From Natranaerofaba carboxydovora (lineage in GTDB: Bacteria; Bacillota; Natranaerobiia; Natranaerobiales; Natranaerofabaceae): 64,000 bases of DNA. The translations under genes and the position numbers were made by a program. The stretch is from contig NZ_CP054394.1 in the NCBI RefSeq assembly GCF_022539405.1, positions 808,501 through 872,500 of the forward strand, given 5' to 3'. A model generated the notes under the pieces. It was not told the DNA's origin, made no database searches, and saw only the letters and a list, made by a program, of their open reading frames with translations. Of this stretch, positions 17,656 through 27,048 are shown piece by piece (within the stretch, counting starts at the first letter, position 1; the number at the start of each line of letters is the position of its first letter).

Positions 17656-20091
17656 TTGCAACAACCAGGAAGACCTTATTCCAAATGGGAATTTAGCAAT
17701 GAATTATTGGATAAAACCATAGAAATGTCAGACAAAAATGGTTATTCTAGAATTCTTAATAAATTACTGGAAAATAGAAATATGCTTGATGAAAACGAAA
17801 TAGAAAAATTTTTGAATCCTGCCTGGGAAAACCTCCATGATCCTTTTTTATTAATAGATCTTGACAAAGGGGCAAAAAGGTTAAAGCAGGCACTAGAAAA
17901 TAAAGAAGATGTTCTGGTTTATGGAGATTATGACGCAGATGGTGTGAGTGCCACGTCTTTACTATGTAGTTTTATAAATAAAAATGGTGGTAAGGCACGT
18001 TATTTGATTCCAGATAGATTTTCTGAAGGGTACGGGCTCACCTTTGATGCCCTGAATAGAACCAGTGAATTTCCAGATTTATTAATAACGGTTGATTGTG
18101 GCATAAATTCTGTAGAAGAAGTTGAGTGGTTAAATGAAAATGGTACTGATGTTATAATAACAGATCATCACGAGCAACTTGGCGATCTACCTCCGGCTAT
18201 TGCAGTTATTAATCCCAAAAGAAAAGAATCAGACTACCCTTTTAAAGAACTTAGTGGAGTCGGTGTTTGTTTAAAACTGGTCTGGGCTGTGCTGGTTTAT
18301 CAAAATAATTCTTCTATAAGGGAAGAACTAGAATTTTACCTTGATCTTGTAGCCCTTGGTACCATAGCAGACCTCGTCCCCCTGGTTGACGAAAACAGGT
18401 TTTTTGTTATTAGAGGCTTGAAAAACTTTGGACAAAATAGAACAGGCCTTAAAGCTCTAACAGATATAGCGGGGCTCAATGATCAAAACCTTAATGTAGG
18501 GAATATTGCCTTTGTAATTGCGCCTAGAATAAATGCTGCGGGAAGACTTGAGAGCGGGGAACTGGCTGTTAAACTTTTGTTAGAGGAATCATCTTATGAT
18601 AAGGCTTATGAAAGAGCAGATTATTTATCTAAAGAAAATGATGAAAGGCGGGAGTTAGAGAAAAAAGTCTTTGAAGAAGCAAGGGAAGAAATACTTAAAA
18701 ATGACTATCATAGAGAAGACTATGTAATTGTAGTTGGCAAAGAGGATTGGCATGAAGGTGTTATTGGGATAGCCGCTTCAAAAATATTGGAAGAATTTTA
18801 TCAACCTGTTGTTTTACTTACTATAGACGGTGATGAAGCTAAAGGTTCTTGTCGTAGTATATCTTCGTTTAATATGGTTGAAGGACTTTCTAAATGTGAG
18901 GATTTATTAAAAAAGTATGGAGGACATAAGCTTGCGGCAGGTCTTACTTTAGAAACTTGCAAAATTGACATTTTTAGAGAAAAGTTAAATGATTACGCAA
19001 GAGAGAAACTCTCTAGCAATGACTTGATACCTTCGATAAATGTAGACATCTCTGTTCCTGCGTGTTATATTACTGACAAACTAGTTGAAGAGATAGATCT
19101 GCTTGCGCCCTTTGGAATAGGAAATCCAAAGCCGGTGTTAAGTTCTGTTATGAAAGTTGATCATTTACAAAGAGTCGGTAAAAACAAAGAGCATGTTAAA
19201 CTTTCTCTATATGATGGACAGTACAACTATGATGGGATATGGTTTAATGCTGTAACAAAACTTCCTAATGTTAAAAAAGATTCTTATATAAATGTTGCTT
19301 ATACCCCCAAAATTAATAATTTCAATCAAAAAAAATCAGTAGACTTACAAATTGTAGACATAAAGCATGATGAATGTGAAAAAATTATTGAAGACTATAG
19401 AAACTGTGATAAAAGAAAAGTTTTAGAGAAGTTAAAAGAAGGGTCAACATTTCTTGTGAACACGAAAGAGACTGAGAAAGTATTAAGAAGCAACCTTAAT
19501 AAAATTAAAAATAAAAAGGAAAATACCAATATTGTGAAGTTTAATAATTTGTCTAATACAGTTATTAAATCAGATACCTTAATTTTATTTGATCTTCCAT
19601 TTGATGGGGAAGCTTTGAGAAAAAATTTGAGAAAAATGCAGATTAAAAAAATATATTTGCTGTACTGCAATGAAGATAAGAACAAAAATGATTATTTATG
19701 GAAGGCTTCTATTCCGACAAAGGATAAACTTATTTGGGTATACAACAGAATTTTTCACTTAAACAATAGTAGTGAAATAGACATAGAAGAAATAAAAAAA
19801 TTATTTATCGAAAGCTCATTTCCAGGTACTACCTGGAGGCTCATTAATAAGTGTTTAGATATTTTCACAGAACTTGATGTTTTAAAAGAAAATAATAATT
19901 CTTATATGATAAAAAGAAAAAGAAAAAGTGAAAGTCTAGAACAAATTGATTTTAATGTGTCAAAGACGTATAAACAAGAAAAAAATAGGCTTACAAAGAT
20001 AAATTGGTGGGAAGACAAATTTTTGAACTCACCTGCTGCTTTAATATACCAAATATTTTTTGATGACATGAGTTTAGACTTACTTACTTAG
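17656..20091 (+). CDS. recJ: Single-stranded-DNA-specific exonuclease RecJ
   Basis: RecJ degrades single-stranded DNA 5' to 3' in recombination and repair. DHH-superfamily motifs are present: VYGDYDADGVSATSLL near residue 92, ITDHHEQL near 170, and GTIADLVPL near 235. The second domain GCGG-type motif is represented by KYGGHKLAAGLTL near 420, and an OB-fold-like part follows. Residues from about 580 to 811 form a lysine-rich C-terminal extension as in other Firmicute RecJ proteins. It starts at TTG 17656 behind GGGGAGAGGAG. relA follows. Confidence 0.93.
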   Translation: MQQPGRPYSKWEFSNELLDKTIEMSDKNGYSRILNKLLENRNMLDENEIEKFLNPAWENLHDPFLLIDLDKGAKRLKQALENKEDVLVYGDYDADGVSATSLLCSFINKNGGKARYLIPDRFSEGYGLTFDALNRTSEFPDLLITVDCGINSVEEVEWLNENGTDVIITDHHEQLGDLPPAIAVINPKRKESDYPFKELSGVGVCLKLVWAVLVYQNNSSIREELEFYLDLVALGTIADLVPLVDENRFFVIRGLKNFGQNRTGLKALTDIAGLNDQNLNVGNIAFVIAPRINAAGRLESGELAVKLLLEESSYDKAYERADYLSKENDERRELEKKVFEEAREEILKNDYHREDYVIVVGKEDWHEGVIGIAASKILEEFYQPVVLLTIDGDEAKGSCRSISSFNMVEGLSKCEDLLKKYGGHKLAAGLTLETCKIDIFREKLNDYAREKLSSNDLIPSINVDISVPACYITDKLVEEIDLLAPFGIGNPKPVLSSVMKVDHLQRVGKNKEHVKLSLYDGQYNYDGIWFNAVTKLPNVKKDSYINVAYTPKINNFNQKKSVDLQIVDIKHDECEKIIEDYRNCDKRKVLEKLKEGSTFLVNTKETEKVLRSNLNKIKNKKENTNIVKFNNLSNTVIKSDTLILFDLPFDGEALRKNLRKMQIKKIYLLYCNEDKNKNDYLWKASIPTKDKLIWVYNRIFHLNNSSEIDIEEIKKLFIESSFPGTTWRLINKCLDIFTELDVLKENNNSYMIKRKRKSESLEQIDFNVSKTYKQEKNRLTKINWWEDKFLNSPAALIYQIFFDDMSLDLLT

Positions 20092-20117
20092 TTAGTTCTG
20101 TTTGGAATGTAATTAAC

Positions 20118-20137
20118 ATTAGCTTGGCAAGCTTAAT
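20118..20137. other. Small hairpin upstream of relA
   Basis: ATTA-GCTTG pairs with CAAGC-TTAAT with a one-base bulge. There is no T run after it, so it is not a typical terminator. It could affect the relA ribosome site just downstream, or mean nothing. Confidence 0.35.
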
Positions 20138-20154
20138 ATTAAAGGATGATAAAA

Positions 20155-22344
20155 TTGACAGTAAAAAAGTATCGAAGGCTAAGAAGAAAAATTAAAAAGA
20201 ATTATACCTCTGACTCCGGTTTGGAGTTACTTGATGATGCGTATGAATTTGCTGAAAATGCTCATAGTGGTCAAAAAAGAGTATCTGGCATTGACTACTT
20301 TTATCATCCTTTGGAAGTTGCCTTTATATTGGCAGAATTAGAACTTGATTTGCCTACTGTTTGCGCTGGATTGTTACATGATGTGATTGAAGATACAGAA
20401 GTGACGAAGGAAGAGGTAGAGGAAAAATTCGGAAGCGAGATAGCCCTTCTGGTGGATGGTGTTACCAAATTAAGTAAACTAGAATTTAAATCCAAGGAAG
20501 AAAGACAGGCAGAAAATTTGCGAAAAATGTTTTTGGCTATGGCAGAAGATATCCGGGTCATACTTATAAAGCTGGCAGATAGAACTCATAATATGCGGAC
20601 TTTGGACCATCTACCAAAACGTAAACAGAAAAAAATAGCTAAAGAAACGCTTGAAATATATGCTCCTTTGGCGCACAGATTAGGTATATCAATGATCAAA
20701 TGGGAGTTAGAGGATAAGGCTTTTAGATATTTAGAACCGCAGCAGTATTTTCATCTTGCAAGGCAGATCGCTCACAAAAGGCAATCAAGAGAAGAATATC
20801 TTAAAAAGATCCAAGGTATCTTGAAAGAAAAACTAGATGAAATGGGAATTGAAGCTGAGATCCAGGGAAGGCCCAAGCATTTATACAGTATTTATACAAA
20901 GATGAAGCGCCAGGAAAAAGACCTTGATGAGATTTATGACCTTACTGCTGTAAGAATTATAGTAAACAACATAAAAGAATGTTACGAAGTGTTAGGGTCA
21001 CTTCATAATATGTGGAAACCTGTACCAGGACGCTTTAAAGATTATATAGCAGTCCCAAAGCCAAACATGTACCAATCTCTTCATACGACTCTGATCTGCC
21101 CTGAAGGGCAGCTATTAGAAATTCAGATAAGGACCTGGGAAATGCATAAAGTTGCTGAATATGGTATAGCAGCACACTGGTTATACAAAGACGAACAAGA
21201 AGGGGATCAAAAGTTTGCGGAAAAGTTATCCTGGTTACGTCAGCTTCTTGAATGGCAAAAGGATATGAAAGACGCCAAAGAATTTATGGAGAACCTAAAG
21301 ATAGATTTCTTTTCGGATGAGGTTTTTGTTTTTACCCCCAAAGGCGATGTTATAAACCTACCCCTTGGATCTACGCCTTTAGATTTTGCGTATAGGATTC
21401 ATACAGAGGTTGGCAACTCATGTATTGGAGCTAAAGTAAATGAGAGGATAGTGCCCCTTGATTATCAGTTAAAAAATGGTGATATTGTAGAAGTTTTGAC
21501 ATCTAAACAGGCTTCGCCCAGTAGAGACTGGTTAAATATTGTTAAATCATCTCAGGCAAGGAACAAAATAAGACAGTGGTTTAAACGAGAAAAAAGAGAT
21601 GAAAATATCCAAAAAGGTAAAGAGATGTTAGAAAAAGAGCTAAAAAGACTGAACTATACGCCATCTAAGGTTCTAAAAGAATCCTATTTAGAAGAGATAG
21701 GTACCAGGTATAATTTCAAGTCTTCAGAGGATCTACTAGCTGCTGTTGGTTATGGTGGGATTACTGTTAATTATGTTATAGGAAGGCTTGAAGATATAAT
21801 AGAAAGAGAAGAAGGAGAAGATCAAAAAGAAGAAAAGACAGAAGAAAAAGTTATTCAAGATGTCTTAACAGAAGAAAAACCGAGGCGAAAAACCAGGAAT
21901 TCAGTATCTGTTGAGGGTCTAGATAATATTGTGACAAGATTCGCGAAATGCTGCTGCCCTCTACCCGGTGAGGAAATCGTAGGTTTTATAACAAGGGGAA
22001 GAGGGATATCTGTTCACAAAAAGAACTGTCCTAATGCTAAAAATAGATTATCAAAAAACGAGACTACAGTTCCTGTCTATTGGGATAATGAAGAGGAAGA
22101 AGGTAATTTCCCTGTTGATATAATGGCATTTTCTATGGATCGACCGCATTTGATTAGAGATATAATGGATATGTTAGGAAGCCTTAAAGTGCCTGTGACA
22201 GCTATCCAAGGTAAATCTAACAGTAATGGAGCCGTAACTGTAAGTTTGACTGTTATTGTAAGAAATCATTCTCACCTGCAGCTTGTAATAGATAAATTAA
22301 GTGAAGTAAAAAATGTCTATAAAGTACAAAGAGTGGTGCCTTAG
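20155..22344 (+). CDS. relA: GTP pyrophosphokinase / (p)ppGpp hydrolase, RelA/SpoT family
   Basis: A long Rel protein that makes and breaks the alarmone (p)ppGpp. The HD hydrolase domain has HPLEVAFILAE and LLHDVIEDTE near residues 45-80, and the synthetase domain has YSIYTKMKRQ and YDLTAVRIIV near 245-280. A TGS domain (DEVFVFTPKGDVINLPLG, near 390), the Cys-rich segment RFAKCCCPLPGEEI near 605 and a C-terminal ACT domain follow. About 729 residues. AAGGATGA is best placed for TTG 20155; ATG 20146 lies inside that ribosome site but is possible. Confidence 0.95.
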   Translation: MTVKKYRRLRRKIKKNYTSDSGLELLDDAYEFAENAHSGQKRVSGIDYFYHPLEVAFILAELELDLPTVCAGLLHDVIEDTEVTKEEVEEKFGSEIALLVDGVTKLSKLEFKSKEERQAENLRKMFLAMAEDIRVILIKLADRTHNMRTLDHLPKRKQKKIAKETLEIYAPLAHRLGISMIKWELEDKAFRYLEPQQYFHLARQIAHKRQSREEYLKKIQGILKEKLDEMGIEAEIQGRPKHLYSIYTKMKRQEKDLDEIYDLTAVRIIVNNIKECYEVLGSLHNMWKPVPGRFKDYIAVPKPNMYQSLHTTLICPEGQLLEIQIRTWEMHKVAEYGIAAHWLYKDEQEGDQKFAEKLSWLRQLLEWQKDMKDAKEFMENLKIDFFSDEVFVFTPKGDVINLPLGSTPLDFAYRIHTEVGNSCIGAKVNERIVPLDYQLKNGDIVEVLTSKQASPSRDWLNIVKSSQARNKIRQWFKREKRDENIQKGKEMLEKELKRLNYTPSKVLKESYLEEIGTRYNFKSSEDLLAAVGYGGITVNYVIGRLEDIIEREEGEDQKEEKTEEKVIQDVLTEEKPRRKTRNSVSVEGLDNIVTRFAKCCCPLPGEEIVGFITRGRGISVHKKNCPNAKNRLSKNETTVPVYWDNEEEEGNFPVDIMAFSMDRPHLIRDIMDMLGSLKVPVTAIQGKSNSNGAVTVSLTVIVRNHSHLQLVIDKLSEVKNVYKVQRVVP

Positions 22345-22364
22345 GATAAAGGAGGAAATTTACC

Positions 22365-22817
22365 ATGAGAGCAGTATTACAGCGTGTTAAAAGATCTTCT
22401 GTAAAGGTTAACGATGAAGAAGTTGGAGAAGTAGGATATGGGTTAAATGTACTGTTAGGTATAGAAGAGGGGGATGATAAAGAGGATATTGAGTATATGG
22501 TAGACAAAGTAGTCAACCTGAGAATTTTTGAAGATGAGAATGGAAAAATGAACTTATCTGTCCTTGATGTTGAAGGTGAGCTACTTGTAATAAGTCAGTT
22601 TACTTTGCTAGGAGATGCTAGAAAAGGTAGAAGACCTAACTTTATGAAAGCTTTAAGTCCTGATGAATCTGAAAAAATATACCAGGTGTTTTGTGAGACG
22701 ATTAGAGAAAAATATAATTTGCCTGTAAAAACAGGAACATTTCAAGAATATATGGAAGTTGAAATTATTAACGATGGTCCTGTTACATTATTATTAGATA
22801 GCAACAAAAACTTTTGA
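22365..22817 (+). CDS. dtd: D-aminoacyl-tRNA deacylase
   Basis: Dtd frees tRNAs wrongly charged with D-amino acids. [15 protein letters not shown] at the start, [21 protein letters not shown] with the SQFTL active-site motif, and the C-terminal [11 protein letters not shown] (cis-Gly-Pro type motif, here DGPVT) identify it. 150 residues, normal. The order relA-dtd-MBL hydrolase-hisS is frequent in Firmicutes. Confidence 0.96.
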   Translation: MRAVLQRVKRSSVKVNDEEVGEVGYGLNVLLGIEEGDDKEDIEYMVDKVVNLRIFEDENGKMNLSVLDVEGELLVISQFTLLGDARKGRRPNFMKALSPDESEKIYQVFCETIREKYNLPVKTGTFQEYMEVEIINDGPVTLLLDSNKNF

Positions 22818-22836
22818 CAACGAAGGAGTGATTTAT

Positions 22837-23460
22837 GTGATAATTAAAAGAATTATGGCTGGCCCCCTTGGGGCAAACTGTTATGTTATTGGATGTGAAG
22901 AAACTAAAGAAGGAGCTATAATAGACCCGGGTGGTAGAGATAAAGAAATAATAGATCAAGTAGAAAAAGAAGGACTAGAAATAAAATGGGTTATTAATAC
23001 CCATGCACATAGTGACCACATAGCAGGAAATGAATATGTTTTAGATCATACTGGTGCGAAGCTTGTTATACATGAAGATGACGAAAAGTTTCTTATGAGT
23101 CCAAATCTTAACCTTTCTTCATTTACGGGAGATCATATAGAAGGGCCTGAACCTGACAGAAAAGTTGTTGATGGAGATGTTATTGAATTTGGGAATATAT
23201 CGCTAAAAGTTCTACATACGCCTGGTCATTCTCCGGGATGTATATGTCTATTAAAAGATGATGTTTTATTCTCCGGGGATACAATCTTTAGAGAAGGAAT
23301 TGGAAGGCCAGACCTTCCCGGAGGGAATCAAAACACTCTTCTGAACTCAATCAAAACAGTTCTTGACAAATTAGATGATGATACTGTCATATATCCTGGC
23401 CACGGAGAAGCAACTAGTGTTAAGCACGAGAAAAAGAACAATCCATTTTTGATGTTATAA
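22837..23460 (+). CDS. Metallo-beta-lactamase-fold hydrolase, glyoxalase II-like
   Basis: THAHSDHIAGN carries the HxHxDH zinc motif. Further ligands are in HTPGHSPGCI, FSGDTIFREGIGR and YPGHGEAT. About 207 residues, the short form often found between dtd and hisS. The substrate is unknown; a thioesterase such as a hydroxyacylglutathione-hydrolase-type enzyme is possible. With bacillithiol genes in this genome, a bacillithiol thioester is conceivable, but that is only inference. GTG 22837 is chosen because AAGGAGTGA lies seven bases upstream. Confidence 0.85.
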   Translation: MIIKRIMAGPLGANCYVIGCEETKEGAIIDPGGRDKEIIDQVEKEGLEIKWVINTHAHSDHIAGNEYVLDHTGAKLVIHEDDEKFLMSPNLNLSSFTGDHIEGPEPDRKVVDGDVIEFGNISLKVLHTPGHSPGCICLLKDDVLFSGDTIFREGIGRPDLPGGNQNTLLNSIKTVLDKLDDDTVIYPGHGEATSVKHEKKNNPFLML

Positions 23461-23479
23461 CTTTTTAAAAACAAAACTT

Positions 23480-23702
23480 TTAATCTGGTGCAAAAAGTTA
23501 TATGAACAAAGTTTAGTTTTTAATTGCAATACATCTTGGTGAGGCAGCAGGAGAAATAAGGTCTAATGACAGGAAGTCATTAGCTAATCGAACTCAGGAT
23601 GAGTTCATAGATTTGGAAGGCTTATCTCGATTGCTGACGAACCTTAGATGTATCAATTTAAAACATTTTACTTTTGTGAATAGACTTTTTGCACCAGAAT
23701 CA
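23480..23702. repeat. 223-bp MITE-like palindromic element, copy 2
   Basis: Same length and orientation as the copy at 15111. The right end is the perfect 20-bp terminus; the left end is slightly decayed (TTAATCTGGTGCAAAAAGTT). ACTT flanks it on both sides (23476-23479 and 23703-23706). The three-stem core is kept: the P2 arm CTAATGAC/GTCATTAG, P3 GAACTC/GAGTTC with a changed loop, and a P1 stem with one mismatch. It lies 20 bp after the hydrolase gene and just before the hisS promoter. Confidence 0.88.
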
Positions 23703-23724
23703 ACTTTTTGCTGTTGACTGAAGG

Positions 23725-23752
23725 TTGATTGACATTGATGTAAGATTATAAT
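23725..23752 (+). promoter_or_regulatory. Probable sigma-A promoter of hisS-aspS
   Basis: TTGATT (23725-23730), a 16-bp spacer and TATAAT (23747-23752). Transcription would start near 23759, giving a leader of about 147 nt. Confidence 0.65.
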
Positions 23753-23805
23753 ACAATTGAAAGGAATTTCAGGAACTTTTTTATGTAACTTTTCATGGGG
23801 TTTTT

Positions 23806-23859
23806 ACGAGAGTTTAACTCTCGTCCCCGGCGAAGTAAAGTCGGAGACGGGAGTTTTTT
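23806..23859 (+). promoter_or_regulatory. Attenuator-like leader with mutually exclusive hairpins upstream of hisS
   Basis: Hairpin 1 is ACGAGAGT-TTA-ACTCTCGT (23806-23824), a perfect 8-bp stem. Hairpin 2 is a strong terminator: CTCTCGTCCCCG (23818-23829) pairs with CGGAGACGGGAG (23842-23853), followed by six T. The two share 23818-23824, so they cannot form together. Hairpin 1 is made first and would act as an antiterminator. No T-box sequence (AGGGTGG-type) is present, so the signal that controls it is unknown. Confidence 0.7.
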
Positions 23860-23905
23860 ATTAATATATTGGTACCAAGTCCAAACAAGGAGGATGGGGA
23901 TAGTA

Positions 23906-25171
23906 ATGTTAACAAAAGCGCCAAAAGGTACCAGGGACATTTTACCAGGTGAAACTTCGAAATGGCAGTACTTTGAAAGAGTTGTGTCTAAATTAGCAGA
24001 AAATTACGGGTTTAATGAGCTTAGGGTGCCCATATTCGAACATACTGATTTGTTTGCCCGTGGGGTAGGCGAAAGCACAGATATTGTAACAAAGCAAATG
24101 TATACTTTTGAGGATAAAGCTGCGCGAAGTATAACTCTTCGCCCTGAAGGGACTGCTTCTACAGTTAGAGCTTTTATAGAGTACAAAATGTTTAATCAGC
24201 CTCAGCCGGTTAAAATGTATTATCTAGGGCCTATGTTTAGATATGAAAACCCTCAGGCTGGAAGGTATAGGCAATTTCATCAGTTTGGGGTAGAATATTT
24301 TGGTAGTATTGCTCCTGAAGCAGATGTGGAAACTATCCAACTTTGTATAAATATATTTAAAGAGCTTGGATTAAAAAACCTTTCCCTTGAAATAAATAGT
24401 GTAGGATGCCCTAACTGTCGTCAAAAATTTCAAGAAGAGTTAAAAAAGTATTTGGCAAATAATTTGGATGAACTTTGTAAGGACTGCAGATCAAGATATG
24501 AAACTAATCCTATGAGAATATTAGATTGTAAAAATAAAAAGTGTAATGATTTGTTAAAAGATGATATGCCGTTGCTGTTAGATAACCTGTGTAGTGAATG
24601 TGATGAACATTTTTATAATGTTAAAGAATTACTTACATATGTAGGTCTAGACTTTGAGGTTAATCCCAAAATGGTTAGAGGGCTAGACTATTATACAAAA
24701 ACTGCCTTTGAGGTTATAGTTGATGATATTGGAGCCCAGAGCTCTATAGGAGGGGGCGGCAGGTATGATGGTCTTGTAAAAGAATGTGGAGGCCCAGAAA
24801 CGCCAGCAGTTGGTTTTGCTGTAGGGATTGAAAGAGTGTTATTAGCACTTGAAAACCAAGGGGTAAAGATTCCAGAAGATAATGAAGCTGATGCATATTT
24901 GGTTTATGGAGGAAGTGAGGCAAAAAAAGAGTGTTTTAGAATGTTAGATAAGATTCGCAGCCTTGGGTACTTGGCATTAATGGATTTTGAAGATAAAAGT
25001 TTTAGAGCTCAATTAAAAAAAGCAGATAAATTAAATGCCAAATATGCTGTGATAATTGGAGAAGAGGAATTGAGTGAAGAGCATGTATTATTAAGGAATA
25101 TGAAAGATGGGAATCAAGAAAAAATTCCTATGAATAGTTTTTTGGATAAGATACAAGAATTAATTAGATAG
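23906..25171 (+). CDS. hisS: Histidine--tRNA ligase
   Basis: Class II synthetase that charges tRNA-His. Motif 2 (FRYENPQAGRYRQFHQFGVE), the HisA signature GLDYYTKTAFEV, the GGGGRYDGL loop and motif 3 GFAVGIERVL are all present, with a C-terminal anticodon-binding domain. About 421 residues. The frame is open 37 codons upstream, but that part is the leader terminator; AAGGAGG 11 bases before ATG 23906 and the family N terminus (KAPKGTRDILP) fix the start. aspS follows 39 bp later. Confidence 0.96.
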   Translation: MLTKAPKGTRDILPGETSKWQYFERVVSKLAENYGFNELRVPIFEHTDLFARGVGESTDIVTKQMYTFEDKAARSITLRPEGTASTVRAFIEYKMFNQPQPVKMYYLGPMFRYENPQAGRYRQFHQFGVEYFGSIAPEADVETIQLCINIFKELGLKNLSLEINSVGCPNCRQKFQEELKKYLANNLDELCKDCRSRYETNPMRILDCKNKKCNDLLKDDMPLLLDNLCSECDEHFYNVKELLTYVGLDFEVNPKMVRGLDYYTKTAFEVIVDDIGAQSSIGGGGRYDGLVKECGGPETPAVGFAVGIERVLLALENQGVKIPEDNEADAYLVYGGSEAKKECFRMLDKIRSLGYLALMDFEDKSFRAQLKKADKLNAKYAVIIGEEELSEEHVLLRNMKDGNQEKIPMNSFLDKIQELIR

Positions 25172-25195
25172 TCTGACAATAGATAGTCTGACAAT
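25166..25195. repeat. Perfect 15-bp tandem duplication at the end of hisS
   Basis: AGATAGTCTGACAAT occurs twice in a row. The first unit contains the hisS stop codon. It looks like a recent slippage duplication in the hisS-aspS gap. Confidence 0.85.
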
Positions 25196-25210
25196 ATAGG
25201 AGGAGATATA

Positions 25211-26983
25211 ATGCAAAGGTCTCATTACTGTGGAAAAATAACAACTAATGATATCGGTAAAAAGGTTAGTTTGATGGGTTGGGCTGATAATAGGAGAGAT
25301 CATGGGAAGTTGATTTTTATTGATCTAAGAGATTTAACCGGTTTAGTTCAGGTTGTATGTGATTTTGAAAGAAATAAAGAAGCTTTAGAAATTGCTGATT
25401 CAGTTCGAGGCGAATATGTCTTGTCAATAACTGGAAAGGTACAAGCAAGAAGTGAAGAAACCGTCAATCCAGACTTACATACAGGTGAGATTGAAATAGA
25501 ATGTGAAACTATAGAAGTTTTAAATCCTTCTAAAACACCTCCTTTTCTTATAGAAGAGGATATAGAGACAGACGAAAACTTAAGACTAAAGTACAGATAT
25601 TTAGACCTAAGACGCCCTGATATGCAAAAGAATTTAGAGTTAAGACATAAAGTTATTAAATCGATGAGAGACTTTTTGGACGGTGAAAACTTTCTTGAAA
25701 TAGAAACGCCGATTCTTACAAAAAGTACACCTGAGGGTGCAAGAGATTTCCTGGTTCCTAGTAGACTTCAGGAAAATAAATTTTATGCCTTGCCTCAATC
25801 CCCTCAACTTTTTAAACAGTTATTGATGGTGTCTGGATTTGATAGATACTTTCAGATTGCAAGATGCTTTAGAGACGAAGATTTAAGAGCTGACAGGCAG
25901 CCTGAGTTTACCCAGCTAGATATGGAGCTGTCATTTATTGAGGAAGAAGAACTGATCAATCTGGTAGAAAGAATGATAGTTTATGTATTTGAAAAGAATC
26001 TAGATATAAAAATGGAGACTTCTTTCAATCGTCTTTCCTATAGCGATGCAATATCAAAATATGGTTCGGATGCTCCTGATTTGAGGTTTGGGATGGAGCT
26101 AGTTGATGTAAGCGAAATAGTAAAAGACTCAGAATTTAAAGTTTTTAAATCAGCATTAGAAAAACAAGGAATGGTAAAAGGCATTGTTGTTCCTGGTGGA
26201 GGGGATTTTAGCAGAAAAGAGCTTGATGATCTTACAGAGTATGTCAAGGAGTTTGGTGCCAAGGGCCTAGCCTGGATGATATTGGAAGAAAATGGCGTAA
26301 AAAGCCCAATTGCCAAGTTCTTTACTGAGGAGCAGTTAAATCAATTAACAGAAGAAATGAACGCCAAAACTGGAGATTTGTTACTTTTTGTTGCTGATAA
26401 TACCTCAGTAGTGAATGAGAGCTTGTCAAATCTAAGACAAACTTTAGCTAGAAAACTTGATTTAATACCTGAAAATAAATTTGAATTATGCTGGATTGTG
26501 AAATTTCCATTACTTGAATATGACCCGGAAGAAAAGCGATACAAAGCGGCACATCATCCATTTACTTCACCTTATGAAAACGACCTGGAAAACTATGAGG
26601 ATGAACCTGAGAAAATTAGAGCCAAAGCTTATGATCTAGTGTTGAATGGAGTAGAAATAGGTGGTGGAAGTATAAGAAATCACAGAAAAGATGTACAGGA
26701 GAAAATGTTTGAAATCCTGGGTATAAATAAAGAAGAAGCAAGAGAAAAATTTGGGTTTTTATTAGAAGCGCTAGAATATGGGGCCCCTCCCCATGGTGGT
26801 ATTGCCTTTGGTTTAGATCGATTAATCATGTTAATGGCAGGTGCAGGTAGTATAAGGGAAGTTATTCCATTCCCGAAAACAGCAAACGCAAGCTGTTTAA
26901 TGACAGGTGCGCCTAGCGAAGTTGAGATTAAGCAGCTTAAAGAGTTAAATATTTCCCCCAAAACTAAAAGCAAAAAAGAGTAA
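25211..26983 (+). CDS. aspS: Aspartate--tRNA ligase, bacterial type
   Basis: An N-terminal OB-fold anticodon domain (VSLMGWADNRRDHGKLIFID) is followed by the class II core, with motif 2 CFRDEDLRADRQPEFTQLDME and motif 3 GIAFGLDRLIMLMAG. The bacterial-type GAD insertion lies between about residues 290 and 420. 590 residues. TAGGAGGAG precedes ATG 25211. It is co-transcribed with hisS. Whether it also charges tRNA-Asn cannot be told from sequence alone. Confidence 0.96.
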   Translation: MQRSHYCGKITTNDIGKKVSLMGWADNRRDHGKLIFIDLRDLTGLVQVVCDFERNKEALEIADSVRGEYVLSITGKVQARSEETVNPDLHTGEIEIECETIEVLNPSKTPPFLIEEDIETDENLRLKYRYLDLRRPDMQKNLELRHKVIKSMRDFLDGENFLEIETPILTKSTPEGARDFLVPSRLQENKFYALPQSPQLFKQLLMVSGFDRYFQIARCFRDEDLRADRQPEFTQLDMELSFIEEEELINLVERMIVYVFEKNLDIKMETSFNRLSYSDAISKYGSDAPDLRFGMELVDVSEIVKDSEFKVFKSALEKQGMVKGIVVPGGGDFSRKELDDLTEYVKEFGAKGLAWMILEENGVKSPIAKFFTEEQLNQLTEEMNAKTGDLLLFVADNTSVVNESLSNLRQTLARKLDLIPENKFELCWIVKFPLLEYDPEEKRYKAAHHPFTSPYENDLENYEDEPEKIRAKAYDLVLNGVEIGGGSIRNHRKDVQEKMFEILGINKEEAREKFGFLLEALEYGAPPHGGIAFGLDRLIMLMAGAGSIREVIPFPKTANASCLMTGAPSEVEIKQLKELNISPKTKSKKE

Positions 26984-27013
26984 GACATAGCTTTGAAGTG
27001 GTGATTTGTTTAT

Positions 27014-27042
27014 TTGCTTTATTGGATTATGTATGTTAATAT
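27014..27042 (+). promoter_or_regulatory. Probable promoter of the 6S RNA gene
   Basis: TTGCTT (27014-27019), a 17-bp spacer and TAATAT (27037-27042). The predicted start is near 27049, a few bases before the closing stem of the RNA. Confidence 0.5.
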
Positions 27043-27048
27043 GAACTT

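Noticed and set aside
23759-23905. T-box riboswitch before hisS
   Set aside because: No AGGGTGG-type antiterminator sequence, and the leader is too short for stem I. The hairpins are better described as an unidentified attenuator.
23795-23905. 37-residue N-terminal extension of HisS
   Set aside because: The frame is open but consists of the leader hairpins, has no ribosome site, and does not resemble HisS. ATG 23906 fits the family.
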